Source: Costus lasius
Taxonomy: Eukaryota > Streptophyta > Magnoliopsida > Zingiberales > Costaceae
Assembly (NCBI GenBank): GCA_027563935.2
Contig: JANVAS020000231.1
Location: 17,502,001 to 17,566,000, forward strand
Direction: 5' to 3'
Length of the DNA: 64,000 nt
Position 1 is the first letter of the stretch; the number at the start of each line of letters is the position of its first letter. Of this stretch, positions 11,927 to 22,340 are shown piece after piece. The position numbers and the translations under genes are program-made. The notes under the pieces are model-generated. The model was not told where the DNA came from and made no database searches. It worked only from the letters and a program-made list of their open reading frames with translations.

Positions 11927-12205
11927 TTTAACATTGGATTTTAACGGTCCTTTTATCTTCTTAACTATCATGTAAATCCTATGGTGATAGCAGAAGAATA
12001 AATCATGCAGTTGCTAAATTACTTAAACAGTAAATTGAAAGCATGATGATCTTATGTGGTAAAAGCCCATTAAGCCTAGGTAAGACCTTAATTCGACTTA
12101 AGTCTTCACTTGAGCTCTTCATGGGTCTTTAACATTTCATCTGGCCCAACCCAGGCCCAAGCGCCCACTACAGCTCAGGTGCGCCCACCAGGTAAAATGC
12201 GCCTA

Positions 12206-12281
12206 TCCTAGAGTCGAACCCTAGACCACCCACTGGTGAAGCCACTTGCTGCATGCGCCTCTGCCATCTGTGCTCAGTGCT
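12206..12281 (-). other. tRNA-like module in leader C
   Basis: B-box-like GGTTCGACTCT and A-box-like TGAGCACAGATGGC on the sense strand, in the same position as in A, B and D. Confidence 0.5.
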
Positions 12282-12421
12282 CATGTCTGATTAAATTACA
12301 AATTAATCTATCTAGACATGATTGACTCGCAGGTCAATTACACTTTATAAATTAATGAAAATGTGATGCGCAGATCACAATAATAATTTACAAATAATAC
12401 ATCCAGGCACGCAGGCCCCAG
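12282..12421 (-). other. Hairpin array in leader C (CTGCGN loops)
   Basis: Plus strand: CATGTC...GACATG (12282-12320); ATTGAC-TCGCAG-GTCAAT (12321-12338); GTGAT-GCGCAG-ATCAC (12363-12378); GGC-ACGCAG-GCC (12406-12417). Only the outer base of the six-base loop varies. Confidence 0.65.
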
Positions 12422-13135
12422 CACAGCACACATTAATCGGGCAGCCCACATAAGATTAAATAAACATTCAATCATGTTATACAAACATCATGTGATTCAA
12501 ACAAGAAAATAATTTTTTTTTAAAATCCCATTGGCATCAATTTTATTTCCTTATATGCCCTACTCCCTTACAACGGTCCATTAATAGGGATCCACTCATC
12601 AGACCTAGTCAGACCCACTGCCCTTGCATGCACCAAGTCCTAACTGACTTGAGTCGACCTTATGGTCAACCATGCATGCACTGGGCTGAACGACCCTCAT
12701 GAGTTCTGGCAAGCGGGTGTGACCCCGGGCCTAACTCATGAGCGTTCACTGGTTGTCTCAACCAGACATCGCTACATGCCTGTCTGCAGTCGACCTATAG
12801 CCACCTCATGCTTGCGCATAGGTGCCATCTGGTTGACCCATCTAGGCTGTCAGATGGTCTGATCAGACTGTTGGGTCTAGACTCGATTGATGACTTCAAC
12901 CCTAATAACCCGTCTAAGTTTTTAAAGCAGACGCATTAGATCTAATGAGGGGCGCGCAAGTAATTTTGTTTTAACAAAAACAACAAGCGCCAACATTCAT
13001 GCGCCAACAAAAATATACATCAAGTTTCGCATATCATGTAGATTCGCATGTAAACAGCCATTAGATCAAGTATTAGTGCAAACATGAATCACATATTAAG
13101 ATCAAGCAATCATATGATTCAAACATAAAACGCAT

Positions 13136-13147
13136 GCTCTGATATCA
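13136..13147 (-). promoter_or_regulatory. Primer binding site of copy C, one mismatch
   Basis: The minus strand reads TGATATCAGAGC, one base different from TGGTATCAGAGC. The change is C to T on the plus strand. Confidence 0.85.
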
Positions 13148-13149
13148 AT

Positions 13150-14056
13150 TGAAAGTCCCCTAAAAAGGGGGCGAAACCCTAATAGGCGCAATCAGAGGTT
13201 TTAACACAGTGGAAGAAAGGATTTCTAGATCGATTGCATGCTTGTCATATGATCAACTTTGATAAACTTGTATACATCAAAAGATACATACCGATGCCAT
13301 TTCTTGGATGGTGTCTTGGAAGCAGAGATCGAAAGGGCTCTCCTCCAAAGCGTGCGCACACAAGATGAATCTTGGCTTCTCCTTGTCGCTCCTTGTGCTA
13401 GCAAGGTTCTCCAAGTCTCCTGATCGAATGGAAAGAAAAAGGGATGTTTTCTTTGCTTGGCCGAATCCTCTCCAAAGCGTCAAAGCTTTACCATACAAGA
13501 GTCTGTCGAGAGGGGTGGGCGAGAGGCGAGAATAGAGCTTGCTCTCTACAAACGTGAGATGTGGTCTCAACTTGAGATCATGGCTTCTAAAAATAGCAAA
13601 CCACCTCTCAATGCGACCATGGGTTTACCCCAAGCGCATTTTTGCTCTCCCCTTTGAACCATGCGCTCACATGATGAGCCGGTTCATTTTGGTTTGGTTC
13701 AAAGACCAATTAACCCAAGCCTTTGGTCTAGATCTCATTAAACTTAAAGGTTCAAGATCTAACCGTTCATCTCTTGATGCTCTTGATCTCATCGATCTAG
13801 CATCAACTCTCTCGATTAAATCTTACCGATCTCAAGCCCTAATCAATCAAACATGATCAGACCAGATCTCACTTACAATCAGAGTTTAAATCCATTTAAA
13901 CTGAACCAAAACAATTCAGTCCACACGATCTGACATAAGTAAGCCATATCATCAAATTGTGCGACCCTAAGGGTTTCCTTTAAATGTCGGTAACGATAAC
14001 TCACGTTATCACGATCAGTGAGGGGTATCTAGCAACACATCACTGTCTCCCGATAT
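13150..14056 (-). repeat. 5' LTR of copy C, primer-side part
   Basis: 907 bp aligning with other Copia-1 LTRs up to the break at CTCCCGATAT, where E begins. The last five bases, GATAT (14052-14056), are the left target duplication of E. Confidence 0.92.
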
Positions 14057-14190
14057 TGTAAAACCCGAGAATTTTGATGTATTAAACCTCGGTATGTGAC
14101 TCATTTTAATTACCTATAATCAGGCATTTATTAACCTTGATGGTGGGATTTTTGGCTAAGGGGAAAGTTATTCTCCTGTAGGGCAAAAAT

Positions 14191-14262
14191 AAGTTGCTGT
14201 GGAGGAGTCTTGAACCTGAGACCTCTCCTGTGCATGTTGTCCTGGCTACCAGAGTTCCAGCC
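14191..14262 (-). other. tRNA-like trace in the LTR of E
   Basis: The minus strand has GGTTCAAGACTCC, resembling a B box, and about 40 nt upstream GAACTCTGGTAGCC, resembling an A box. The same block is at 32480-32552 in the 3' LTR. Weak; probably a decayed tRNA-related segment. Confidence 0.3.
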
Positions 14263-15464
14263 CAGTCTTTGTGTTATGTATGTGGGCGCCTACGTATTAT
14301 GTGAGTATGCAATTACAATTCAGATTTCACTTAAGTGATTTGGCTCCACTTAAGTTACTTTCAAAATTTGGTCTAACCCTAGCCGCCCCTTACATTCTCC
14401 TTCTCCCTCTCGTGGACGACTTTGGCAGCGCCTTCCCCCTTCGCCCAGCTCCTCTTCCGGTGAGCTTTCCGGCGGCGGCGGCGCTTGGCCTTCCGGTGTG
14501 GTGGACGGCGGCGGCGTGTGGAGGTTTCCGGCGGCTCTCTTGCTCACGGTTGGCTTGCAAGTCATTCCCAAGGCGAGTGGAAACCTTATGATACTTCTAT
14601 TCCGAGTTTATGAGCTTTCCTTGACATGTTTCCTTGCTTGATGATGGGAAAAACGAGTAGGTTAAATGTTCCCTTACCATGAAACCGTGAACACCATGTG
14701 AAGTTTCGAAAATCAGATTTAGGGGCTCTAATCATAGGGCTTTTCGTTCTTTACTTGATTAGATGCCTTAGGAGGTTGAATTATCATGATTTGGATCTTC
14801 AATTTGATTGTATAATGTATTCATGAAAAACCCTAGAGTATGACATGCGCCCATGCCCTAAATTGATGAAATTTCATGCTAACTTTTGGGGAAAACTTAG
14901 GATTCATGAAATTAGAAGTATAAGGGAAATTATCATGAATTTTATACTATTTTTGGAGCCCTAATTCATGCTGGCCGAAATTTACCCTAGGGGTATTTTG
15001 GTCAATGTTCAGTTAACTTTTGGGGCAAAGCTGTTATGCATGTAATTGAGTTTTTATGGTACCTAAATATGATTTTTGCCTAATTTTAGGAATTTCCTAT
15101 GCATAGTTATATGTGTAATTGTTCTCTTGGAATTAAGTGATGGTAATGTGTGTAATGCTTGTAATTAATCTTCTTGAGTGGAAATTCTGTTTGATAACCT
15201 AGAATGGAGATGTTACAATCTAATTGCATGAAATCTAGGATTAACACATTATACCTGCATGGGAACATTTGTTGAGAACTTAGCATGGTATCTTCCTAAC
15301 CTGATTGCATGAAACTTAAGGACTACCCTGTCTAAAACACTTATGCTGCGTAATTAATTGCGGGTGGTGAGTTCGATAAGTTAGATATCCGGGTATTAGT
15401 CTTCGGCTATATGTGTGTGGTGTAAGTCATATCCATTATGTGTGACCCTGGAGATATTGTGAAG

Positions 15465-15645
15465 TGGGGCAAAGTGCCACGCCTTGGTCAGGCGGGGGCC
15501 ACCACTTGATCTTCCTTCACAGATGTGATTAGTTTAGCATAAGAGAGACAAAGTGCCACGCTACAGGTAAGCGAGGGCCACCACTTGAACTCTCTGACTG
15601 CTGTGTGACCAATGTGGGGAAACAAAGTGCCACGCCGTGACTTGG
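15465..15645 (+). repeat. Short tandem repeats in the 5' LTR of E (interrupted by S)
   Basis: Units of about 75 bp with the core AAAGTGCCACGC...GAGGGCCACCACTTGA, starting at about 15471, 15550 and 15623. The third unit is cut by S and resumes at 17386; a fourth follows at about 17442. Each unit can fold by pairing GCC with GGC blocks. Confidence 0.7.
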
Positions 15646-17385
15646 TGATGGGGGCAGAGACCACAAACCACGACGGTACAAGTGGAGTTTAAGATTGCCA
15701 TAGAGAAAGACTTGGAGGCTCGCGAATAAGCTAGCAAGACTCACTCCAAATGCTAGCTCAAAATAAAGAAAAGAATAACTTCAACTACTTCATGTTATGG
15801 TCAAGACACTTTCCAGAGAATAAGTTGTACTCTCCACAAATCAGCCAATCTAGCCATGCGACTTGCGCCAACTTCAAATCTGCATCAAGATCATCTTCAA
15901 CGCTGAACGGTTCAACGCACGCTCGCAGCCAACGCTCTTCTTCAGCCAAAGTTGGAAGCTTCAACGTTACCTTCGCACCTCACAAGGAAAGTTCAACGTT
16001 TCTCTTCAGCAATCGAAGGAGGAAAGCTCCAATGCCATCGCTGCAGCCGTTCAAACAAGGAAACACCAACGTCTCTTTGCAGCAACGTCTCTCCCAATCT
16101 TCCCCTATATGTATCAAAGCTTGAACCTTGTACAGACAGATTTGATGATTTGATGAATGGAATGGAAATAGTCCTTCTTCCGATGGATTCGGATGTCTCT
16201 TCCCTCTTCTCCTCCTTCTAGGCTGAGCCCCTCCCTCTTCCTTTCTTCTCCAATCTCCTTCTTCCCCAATTGTCCTGCTCCGCTGCCAACATCGCACACC
16301 CAGCAAACCTGCAGATTTTCTGAATCTTTGTGAGCACGCCGCCGACGATCCGCCGGTCTGATCCTCACAAGATCTCGAACATCACTCGTCCTCTCCAAGA
16401 CGAGTCTTCAGCCTCCGGGATCTGCCCATCCACCTCACCGATGGCCGGAATCGAAACTCCGACGCCATCCCCTGTTTCCGCCCTGATCGCGACCTAGTTC
16501 CGCCCTTCCGCATCGTGCTCCTCCGACAGGCGGCCAATCGACCCCAAACTCTGGCCACGTCCTCGCCTCCTTCATACGAGCTTCCAGTTGTAGCAGGTTT
16601 AGATTTCGTCCACCATCCGGCGAACGGCGACCGCCCCTGCCACTCACGCCATCCCCTGTTTCCGCCGAGCTCCCGCCCAGCACGACTCTTCCGCGCGATT
16701 CTCCTCCGATCAGCCACCATCCACCCGCTAACTCCGGCCACCTCTTCGCCATCGTCAGAGGGACCTCCAACCGTAACAGGTCCGGCGATCATGCACCACC
16801 GGACGAACGCCGACGAGTCCTCCTCCGCTCCCGCGCAACATCCCCTGTTCCAGATTTCCCTGTTTGCCTATTTCTGTTTGCTGTTAATTCTAATTTGTTT
16901 AGGCTTTTTCTTGCAGGTATCTTAAGCAATCAGCACAACCAAAACCTTGAACTTTGATGCCATTACGAAGAACTCATCTTGATCTATCATTTGGATAACT
17001 TGGCTCAGTCTAACAGCGCATGGATCATCCTGGGAGACATGACATCTTTTCTTATCTGAGTAACTTCTGCAGTTCTTTTATTCCTTAATCTGAATAGTTG
17101 TTTTGCCTTTGATGTCCTTATTACTTGACAGATCTTCAATCTGCAATTCTTATACGATTTAAAAGAACAAGTTTTGGTCTACATCTTGGTTTAATTGGTT
17201 TGAATTTTTGATCTATGGATTTTCCTGCAACATATGTCTACTTTTTGTAAATGATTAAAGTTGCTCAGGAATTCTAATAGCTATTTTCTCGCTGCATTCT
17301 GAATTTTGACTTTTTTCAAAAATCCCAAAAATAAATAACTGAATTTTGCATCAGTAGTTTTACTCCACGTTTCCCCCCTACATCA
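15646..17385 (+). mobile_element. Insertion S: probable solo LTR
   Basis: 1740 bp beginning TGATGGGGGCAGAG and ending CCCCCTACATCA, flanked by CTTGG at 15641-15645 and 17386-17390. The 3' LTR of E has the empty site with one CTTGG, so the boundaries are exact. TG...CA ends and a 5-bp duplication fit a solo LTR. I see no primer site, second LTR or transposase. A TATA-like CTATATGTA is at about 16105. The plus-strand assignment is a guess from that. A short non-autonomous element is the alternative. Confidence 0.75.
16455..16860. repeat. Degenerate tandem repeat inside S
   Basis: A GC-rich unit of about 185-189 bp repeats just over two times; the anchor CATCCCCTGTT recurs at about 16465, 16650 and 16839. 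The open frames over this stretch on both strands follow from its base composition. Confidence 0.65.
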
Positions 17386-17967
17386 CTTGGCGGGGGCCAC
17401 CTCTTGATTTACCACATTGTCTGAGTGGGTAGATGGAGATCAGCGTGCCACGTCTTAGCTAGACGGGGGCCACCTCCTGATTTCTCCCCTACTGTTTGGC
17501 ATGCATGCATTCTCTGAGCCCTGACGAGGGAAGGGTCGGACCTTTGTGGTCATTTCGTTCCGTTCTGGTTTTGGATATGCATCTACGTATGTGTTCTGTT
17601 TTGCCATATGATATGTAAGTTTCTATTTTGGTTTTGATGTATTATGATTAGATTTCGCCATGTGGATTATCTTGTAAGTTTGTATTCTTATCTGTATTTG
17701 ATTTGATACTTGATAATCGCGTTTGGTAAATGTTTTGAAAAACCTTGTATGCTATTTTTGAATGTATTAATGGAGGGGTTCCATAAGGTTCTCACTTGCG
17801 GAGCTGTTAGCTCACCCCCTCTAAAATCTACAGGTGAGGGACGGTGATTGATACGGCGTTATGCACCTTTGAGATTATACCGAGTGGCTTGATGAAGCTT
17901 GGGTTTTGTGATAGGGATCTTGTAAACAATTTTTGGTATTTGAATACTTGTGTTTGGATTTTGTTAT

Positions 17968-17985
17968 CTGGGGCCTGCGTGCCTG
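17968..17985 (+). other. Shared hairpin motif in the 5' LTR of E
   Basis: CTGGGGCCTGCGTGCCTG, containing the hairpin GGC-CTGCGT-GCC. The same 18 bases occur in sense orientation in the leaders of Copia-1 copies A, B, C and D, a different superfamily. Confidence 0.6.
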
Positions 17986-18422
17986 TATCAGTTGTAGTTT
18001 GTGTTGGATGATGAACGATGTATTTTGGTTACATGTGAGGGCTTAGGCCCATTTTGTTACAAGATTTCGTTTGTGGCATTTTCAGCGTTTTGATAAGATT
18101 TTTATGTTTAGTCTATTCTGTGGTATGCGATTTTGTCTCCGTATATGTATAGTACGGAGTTGTGATCTGATTCGCTTATGTTCAGTATTTATAAGTTGAA
18201 ATTACTTGATGTTATGAATCAGTACAGCATGTACATGTATGGGAACTTTCCCCGAACCTTGTATGTACGTATACATGCTGCCGGATTTTTGTATAAGATT
18301 TCAGATCTTTTATTCCCTAGCTTTGTTCGTAGTATGATCTTGGCTTCAGTTTCTTCTCTCGTGACGTTCCTCGTATGATTTCCGCGTGCGATTCGGGGTT
18401 AAGTATCGAGGGCCGTTACATA

Positions 18423-18433
18423 TGGTATCAGAG
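18423..18433 (+). promoter_or_regulatory. Primer binding site of element E
   Basis: TGGTATCAGAG two bases after the 5' LTR, complementary to the 3' end of initiator tRNA-Met. Confidence 0.92.
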
Positions 18434-18576
18434 GGAGTTTCTAGCGAATATTAGATCTGGGTAGTAAAACATTGTTTGTGTATTGCATAGAAATAAACCA
18501 AGTAAGGAATTGGTTGCTTGTAAGATAAGGAAATTATTGTTTGTCTTGACTTGCAAGGTGTTTTTGCTAGGTAAGA

Positions 18577-21500
18577 ATGGTGCGACCCAAGGGTAATGCT
18601 GATGATCAGATGGCTGGCTTTATGAGGGCTTTAGAGTCTATGAGTAATATGATTCAACAACAGGGTGCCCTCATTCAGCAGCAGGCTCAGGCTATGCAAG
18701 AACAGCAACAGATGATGAGGGAACAGCGCGAGCAGCATCAGGAGTTTCAGCAGCAGCTCCTGCAGCAGAACCGTGATCAGCAACAAGAATTTCACCAGCA
18801 GATGCAGCAGCAGATGCAGTCACAGTCTCATTCCCAGTCACAGCCGGCTGAGAAGGAGAATGTGGGGAGTTCTCAGGAGAATGAGCATAAGAGGTATGCT
18901 CAACTGGTGAAGGAATTTCAGCGTATGAACCCTCCAGCTTTTTATGGGAGCCCAGGGCCTAGAGCAGCTGAGGACTGGCTTGCTGACCTAGATAAGATTT
19001 TTGCGGTGATGCGAAGTAGTGAAGAGGATAAACTGTGCCTGTCAGTATATATGCTGAAGGGGAATGCCGAGATATGGTGGAAAGGAGTTGAGAGGCTAGC
19101 AACTGAAAAAGGGGATACTGTAGACTGGGTTTACTTCATGAGGAAATTTAATGACAAGTACTTTCCACCTAGCATGAATGAAGAGAAGGAGGTGGAGTTT
19201 ATCCACCTGGTGCAGGGTGACCTTTCTGTGGCTCAATATGATATCATGTTCACCCAGTTGTCCAAGTATGCTCCCCATTTGGTCAGCACTGAGGAACTAA
19301 GGGCCAGGAAGTTTCAGAGGGGTTTGAGAAAAGATATCAGAGATCGGATTGTGGCATTACATCTAGAGACCTATGCTGAGGTTTTAGAGAGGGCTCTCAC
19401 AGTGGAGAGATCAATTTCTGAGCAGGCAGTGGTGATTGCCCCAACCCCTGTTGTGGAGACTGTTGCTCCAGTTCCCCAGAGTCATGAAAAGAAACAATAT
19501 AAGCACAAGGATAAGAAAGGTAGGCATCCTCCCTACCAGAAGAATTTTAAATCTGCCCGAGGTGATACCGTGGAAGGCAGAAAGTGCTATCATTGTGGAA
19601 GCAGTGGTCACGAGATCAAGGACTGCTATAAGAAGTCAGGGGCTTGTTTCAGGTGTGGTAAGGCCGGACACCGTATCAAAGACTGCCCACAGCTGAAGTC
19701 TTCATCTCAGGGTACCGATAAGCCCACAGTGCAGACTCGAGTATATGCTATTGCTGAGAAGGACGCCAGGGCTTCTAAGTCAGTTGTGGAAGGTACTCTT
19801 TTTGTTTTCGATCAGTTAGCACGTGTTTTATTTGATCCTGGTGCCAATCTCTCTTTCGTATCAGTCCATTTTGTTCGTTATATGCCTGTGGCACCTGAGA
19901 CTCTTGATTGTGCTATATCTGTCTGCACCCCTATGGGTGATTCCCTGGTAACAGATGTGCTTTATCCTGATTGCATGCTTAGGATAGAGGAATATGACTT
20001 GTTTGTTGATTTGATATTGCTTGACATGCTTGACTATGATGTGATATTAGGGATGGACTGGTTGTCCTCTTACCATGCCACCCTGGATTGTTTTGAAAAG
20101 TTGGTGACTCTGAATTTGAGTGATGGTCACCAATTGCATATCAAAGGTTTGATTGCAGATCAGGGGTTACATGTGATCTCTTTCCTGCATGCTCAAAAGT
20201 TATTGGCTGGCGGCTGTAAAGGCTACTTGGCACATGTGAAGGTTCAGGATGAACCTGTATCTGATTTGACTTATATACATGTGGTGAATGAATTCCCAGA
20301 TGTATTTTCTGATGAGTTATCTGGTTTACCACCTGACCGGGAAGTGGAATTCAGTATTGACTTGATACCTGGCACTGCCCCAATCTCTAAAGCCCCTTAC
20401 CGCATGGCCACCTCTGAATTGGCTGAGTTGAAGAAACAGCTGGAAGAATTGCTAGAAAAAGGGTACATCAGGCCTAGCGCGTCTCCTTGGGGAGCGCCTG
20501 TGTTGTTTGTAAAGAAGAAGGACGGATCACTGAGAATGTGCATCGATTACCGTCAGCTGAACCAGGTAACAATTAAGAACAAGTACCCTCTGCCCCGTAT
20601 TGATGATCTCTTCGATCAGTTACAGGGCGCTACTGTCTTCTCCAAGATTGACTTAAGGTCTGGGTATTATCAGCTGAAGGTCAGAGAGGAGGATGTAGTT
20701 AAGACAGCATTCAGGACAAGGTATGGGCATTATGAATTTTTAGTTATGCCTTTTGGACTAACGAATGCCCCTGCTGTCTTTATGGATCTTATGAATAGGG
20801 TGTTTCACCATCTCCTGGATAAATGCGTGGTTGTGTTTATCAATGACATTTTGGTTTACTCGCGGAGTGCTCAAGATCACGCACAGGACTTACGCAAGGT
20901 GATGGAAATTCTGAGAAGTAAAAGGTTGTATGCCAAGGCCAGTAAATGCGAGTTCTGGTTGGAGAAGATTAACTTTTTGGGACATGTGATATCTGGACAG
21001 GGTGTGTCTGTGGATCCAGCTAAGGTAGAGGCTATTATTAGCTGGGGAAGACCAACAAATACATTTGAGATTCGAAGTTTCTTGGGCTTAGCAGGTTACT
21101 ACCGCAGATTTGTTGAAGGGTTTTCCAAGCTGGCGGGCCCTTTAACAAAGTTGACCAGGAAGAATGCTGATTTTATCTGGGATGTCAAGTGCGAGGAAAG
21201 TTTCCTCGAGCTGAAGAAGCGTTTGACTAGTGCACCGATTCTCACTATACCTAGTGGCGGCGAAGGTTTCACTATGTACACGGACGCCTCTGGCAAAGGT
21301 TTGGGCTGTGTACTCATGCAGCATGGTAAGGTGGTTGCCTATGCTTCCAGGCAGTTAAAGGAATACGAGTCCAACTACCCTACCCATGACTTGGAGTTGG
21401 CTGCAGTGGTGTTTGCATTGAAGATTTGGCGTCATTATCTGCTGGGTCAGACTTTTGATTTGTACACCGACCATCAGAGCCTCAAATACATATTTACCCA

Positions 21501-22340
21501 GAAAGAACTCAACATGCGGCAGCGGCGGTGGATGGAACTGATCAAAGATTATGATTTTACTATTCACTATCAGGAGGGTAAGGCAAATGTGGTTGCGGAC
21601 GCATTGAGCAGGCGGCCTGTGACCTCTATGGCTGCACTTCTTGTGCAGGAGTGGCGCTTACTTGATGAGTTCAGTAGACTTCGATTGGATGTGACACCTC
21701 GTGGTAATAAGTGTTTTGTTGCTGCACTTAGAGTTGAGTCTGATATTTTACAAAAGTTGAGCAAAGCACAGTTGGTTGATCCTGAAATTTTGAAATGGAA
21801 AGAAAAACTGGAGATGGGATTGATTGAGGATTTCAACCTATCCACAGATGGTTTGCTTAGGTTCCATGGAAGGGTCTGTGTCCCTGAGGACCCTAAGTTG
21901 AGACAGGAGATTTTAGCTGAAGGCCACAGTTCTAAGTATTCTATTCACCCTGGTAGTACCAGAATGTATCAGGACCTGAAGAAAAGTTTCTGGTGGCAAG
22001 GGATGAAGAATGATGTGGCGCAGTATGTGGCTAGATGTTTGACATGCCAGACGGTTAAAGCCGAGCATCAGAGACCGGGTGGATCCCTCCAACCACTTCA
22101 GATTCCTCTGTGGAAATGGGAAAATATCAGCATGGACTTTGTCTGTGGATTACCCCGGACCAGAAAAGGGCACGATGCTATTTGGGTTATCGTGGACAGA
22201 CTTACTAAGTCCGCCCACTTTTTGCCTATCAAGATGACTTATCCTTTGGAGAGGCTTGCCAGGTTATACATTGACGAGATTGTGAGATTGCATGGTGTTC
22301 CGGTGGATATTGTATCTGACCGCGATTCCAGGTTCTTATC
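18577..22340 (+). pseudogene. Gypsy gag-pol of element E, 5' part (interrupted by D)
   Basis: ATG at 18577. Residues about 25-95 are Gln-rich and probably coiled coil. Then a retrotransposon Gag domain (about 115-270), two CCHC knuckles (Cys337-Cys350 and Cys357-Cys370), protease with FDPGA (Asp420), reverse transcriptase (about 620-800), RNase H (TDASGKGLG), integrase zinc-binding region, and two catalytic integrase residues, Asp1187 (MDFVCG) and Asp1248 (SDRDSRF). No stop or frameshift before the Copia insertion at 22341, which splits a codon. The reverse transcriptase box reads FINDILVYS: Asn756 replaces the first catalytic Asp of the YxDD motif, which should abolish polymerisation. Codon AAT in the context ATCAATGAC fits deamination of a CpG in ATCGATGAC. 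Confidence 0.93.
22336..22340 (+). repeat. Target-site duplication of D
   Basis: TTATC just left of D, repeated at 31462-31466 just right of it. Confidence 0.95.

Larger units (their letters stand above)
11927..13135 (-). other. Partial 5' leader of copy C
   Basis: Primer-site-proximal 1.2 kb of the Copia-1 leader. It ends at the junction with B near the segment that in A lies at about 3770. No gene seen. Confidence 0.8.
14057..18420 (+). repeat. 5' LTR of element E, with insertion S inside
   Basis: 4364 bp. After subtracting S (1740 bp) and one CTTGG duplication it is 2619 bp, exactly the length of the 3' LTR. By eye three substitutions separate the two LTRs: A14363/G32653, T14743/A33033 and T17954/C34499. 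This implies recent insertion. Small open frames (for example the one starting at 14271) are identical in both LTRs because the LTRs are nearly identical, and show no protein family resemblance. Confidence 0.95.

Noticed and set aside
14271..14591. 106-codon open frame in the 5' LTR of E, repeated at 32561-32881
   Set aside because: The two copies are the two LTRs of one element; GC-rich sequence keeps frames open on both strands here and no domain is visible.
15750..16925. Several open frames inside insertion S that might suggest a host gene
   Set aside because: They overlap on both strands, lie in a degenerate tandem repeat, and the exact empty site marks the whole block as a mobile insertion.
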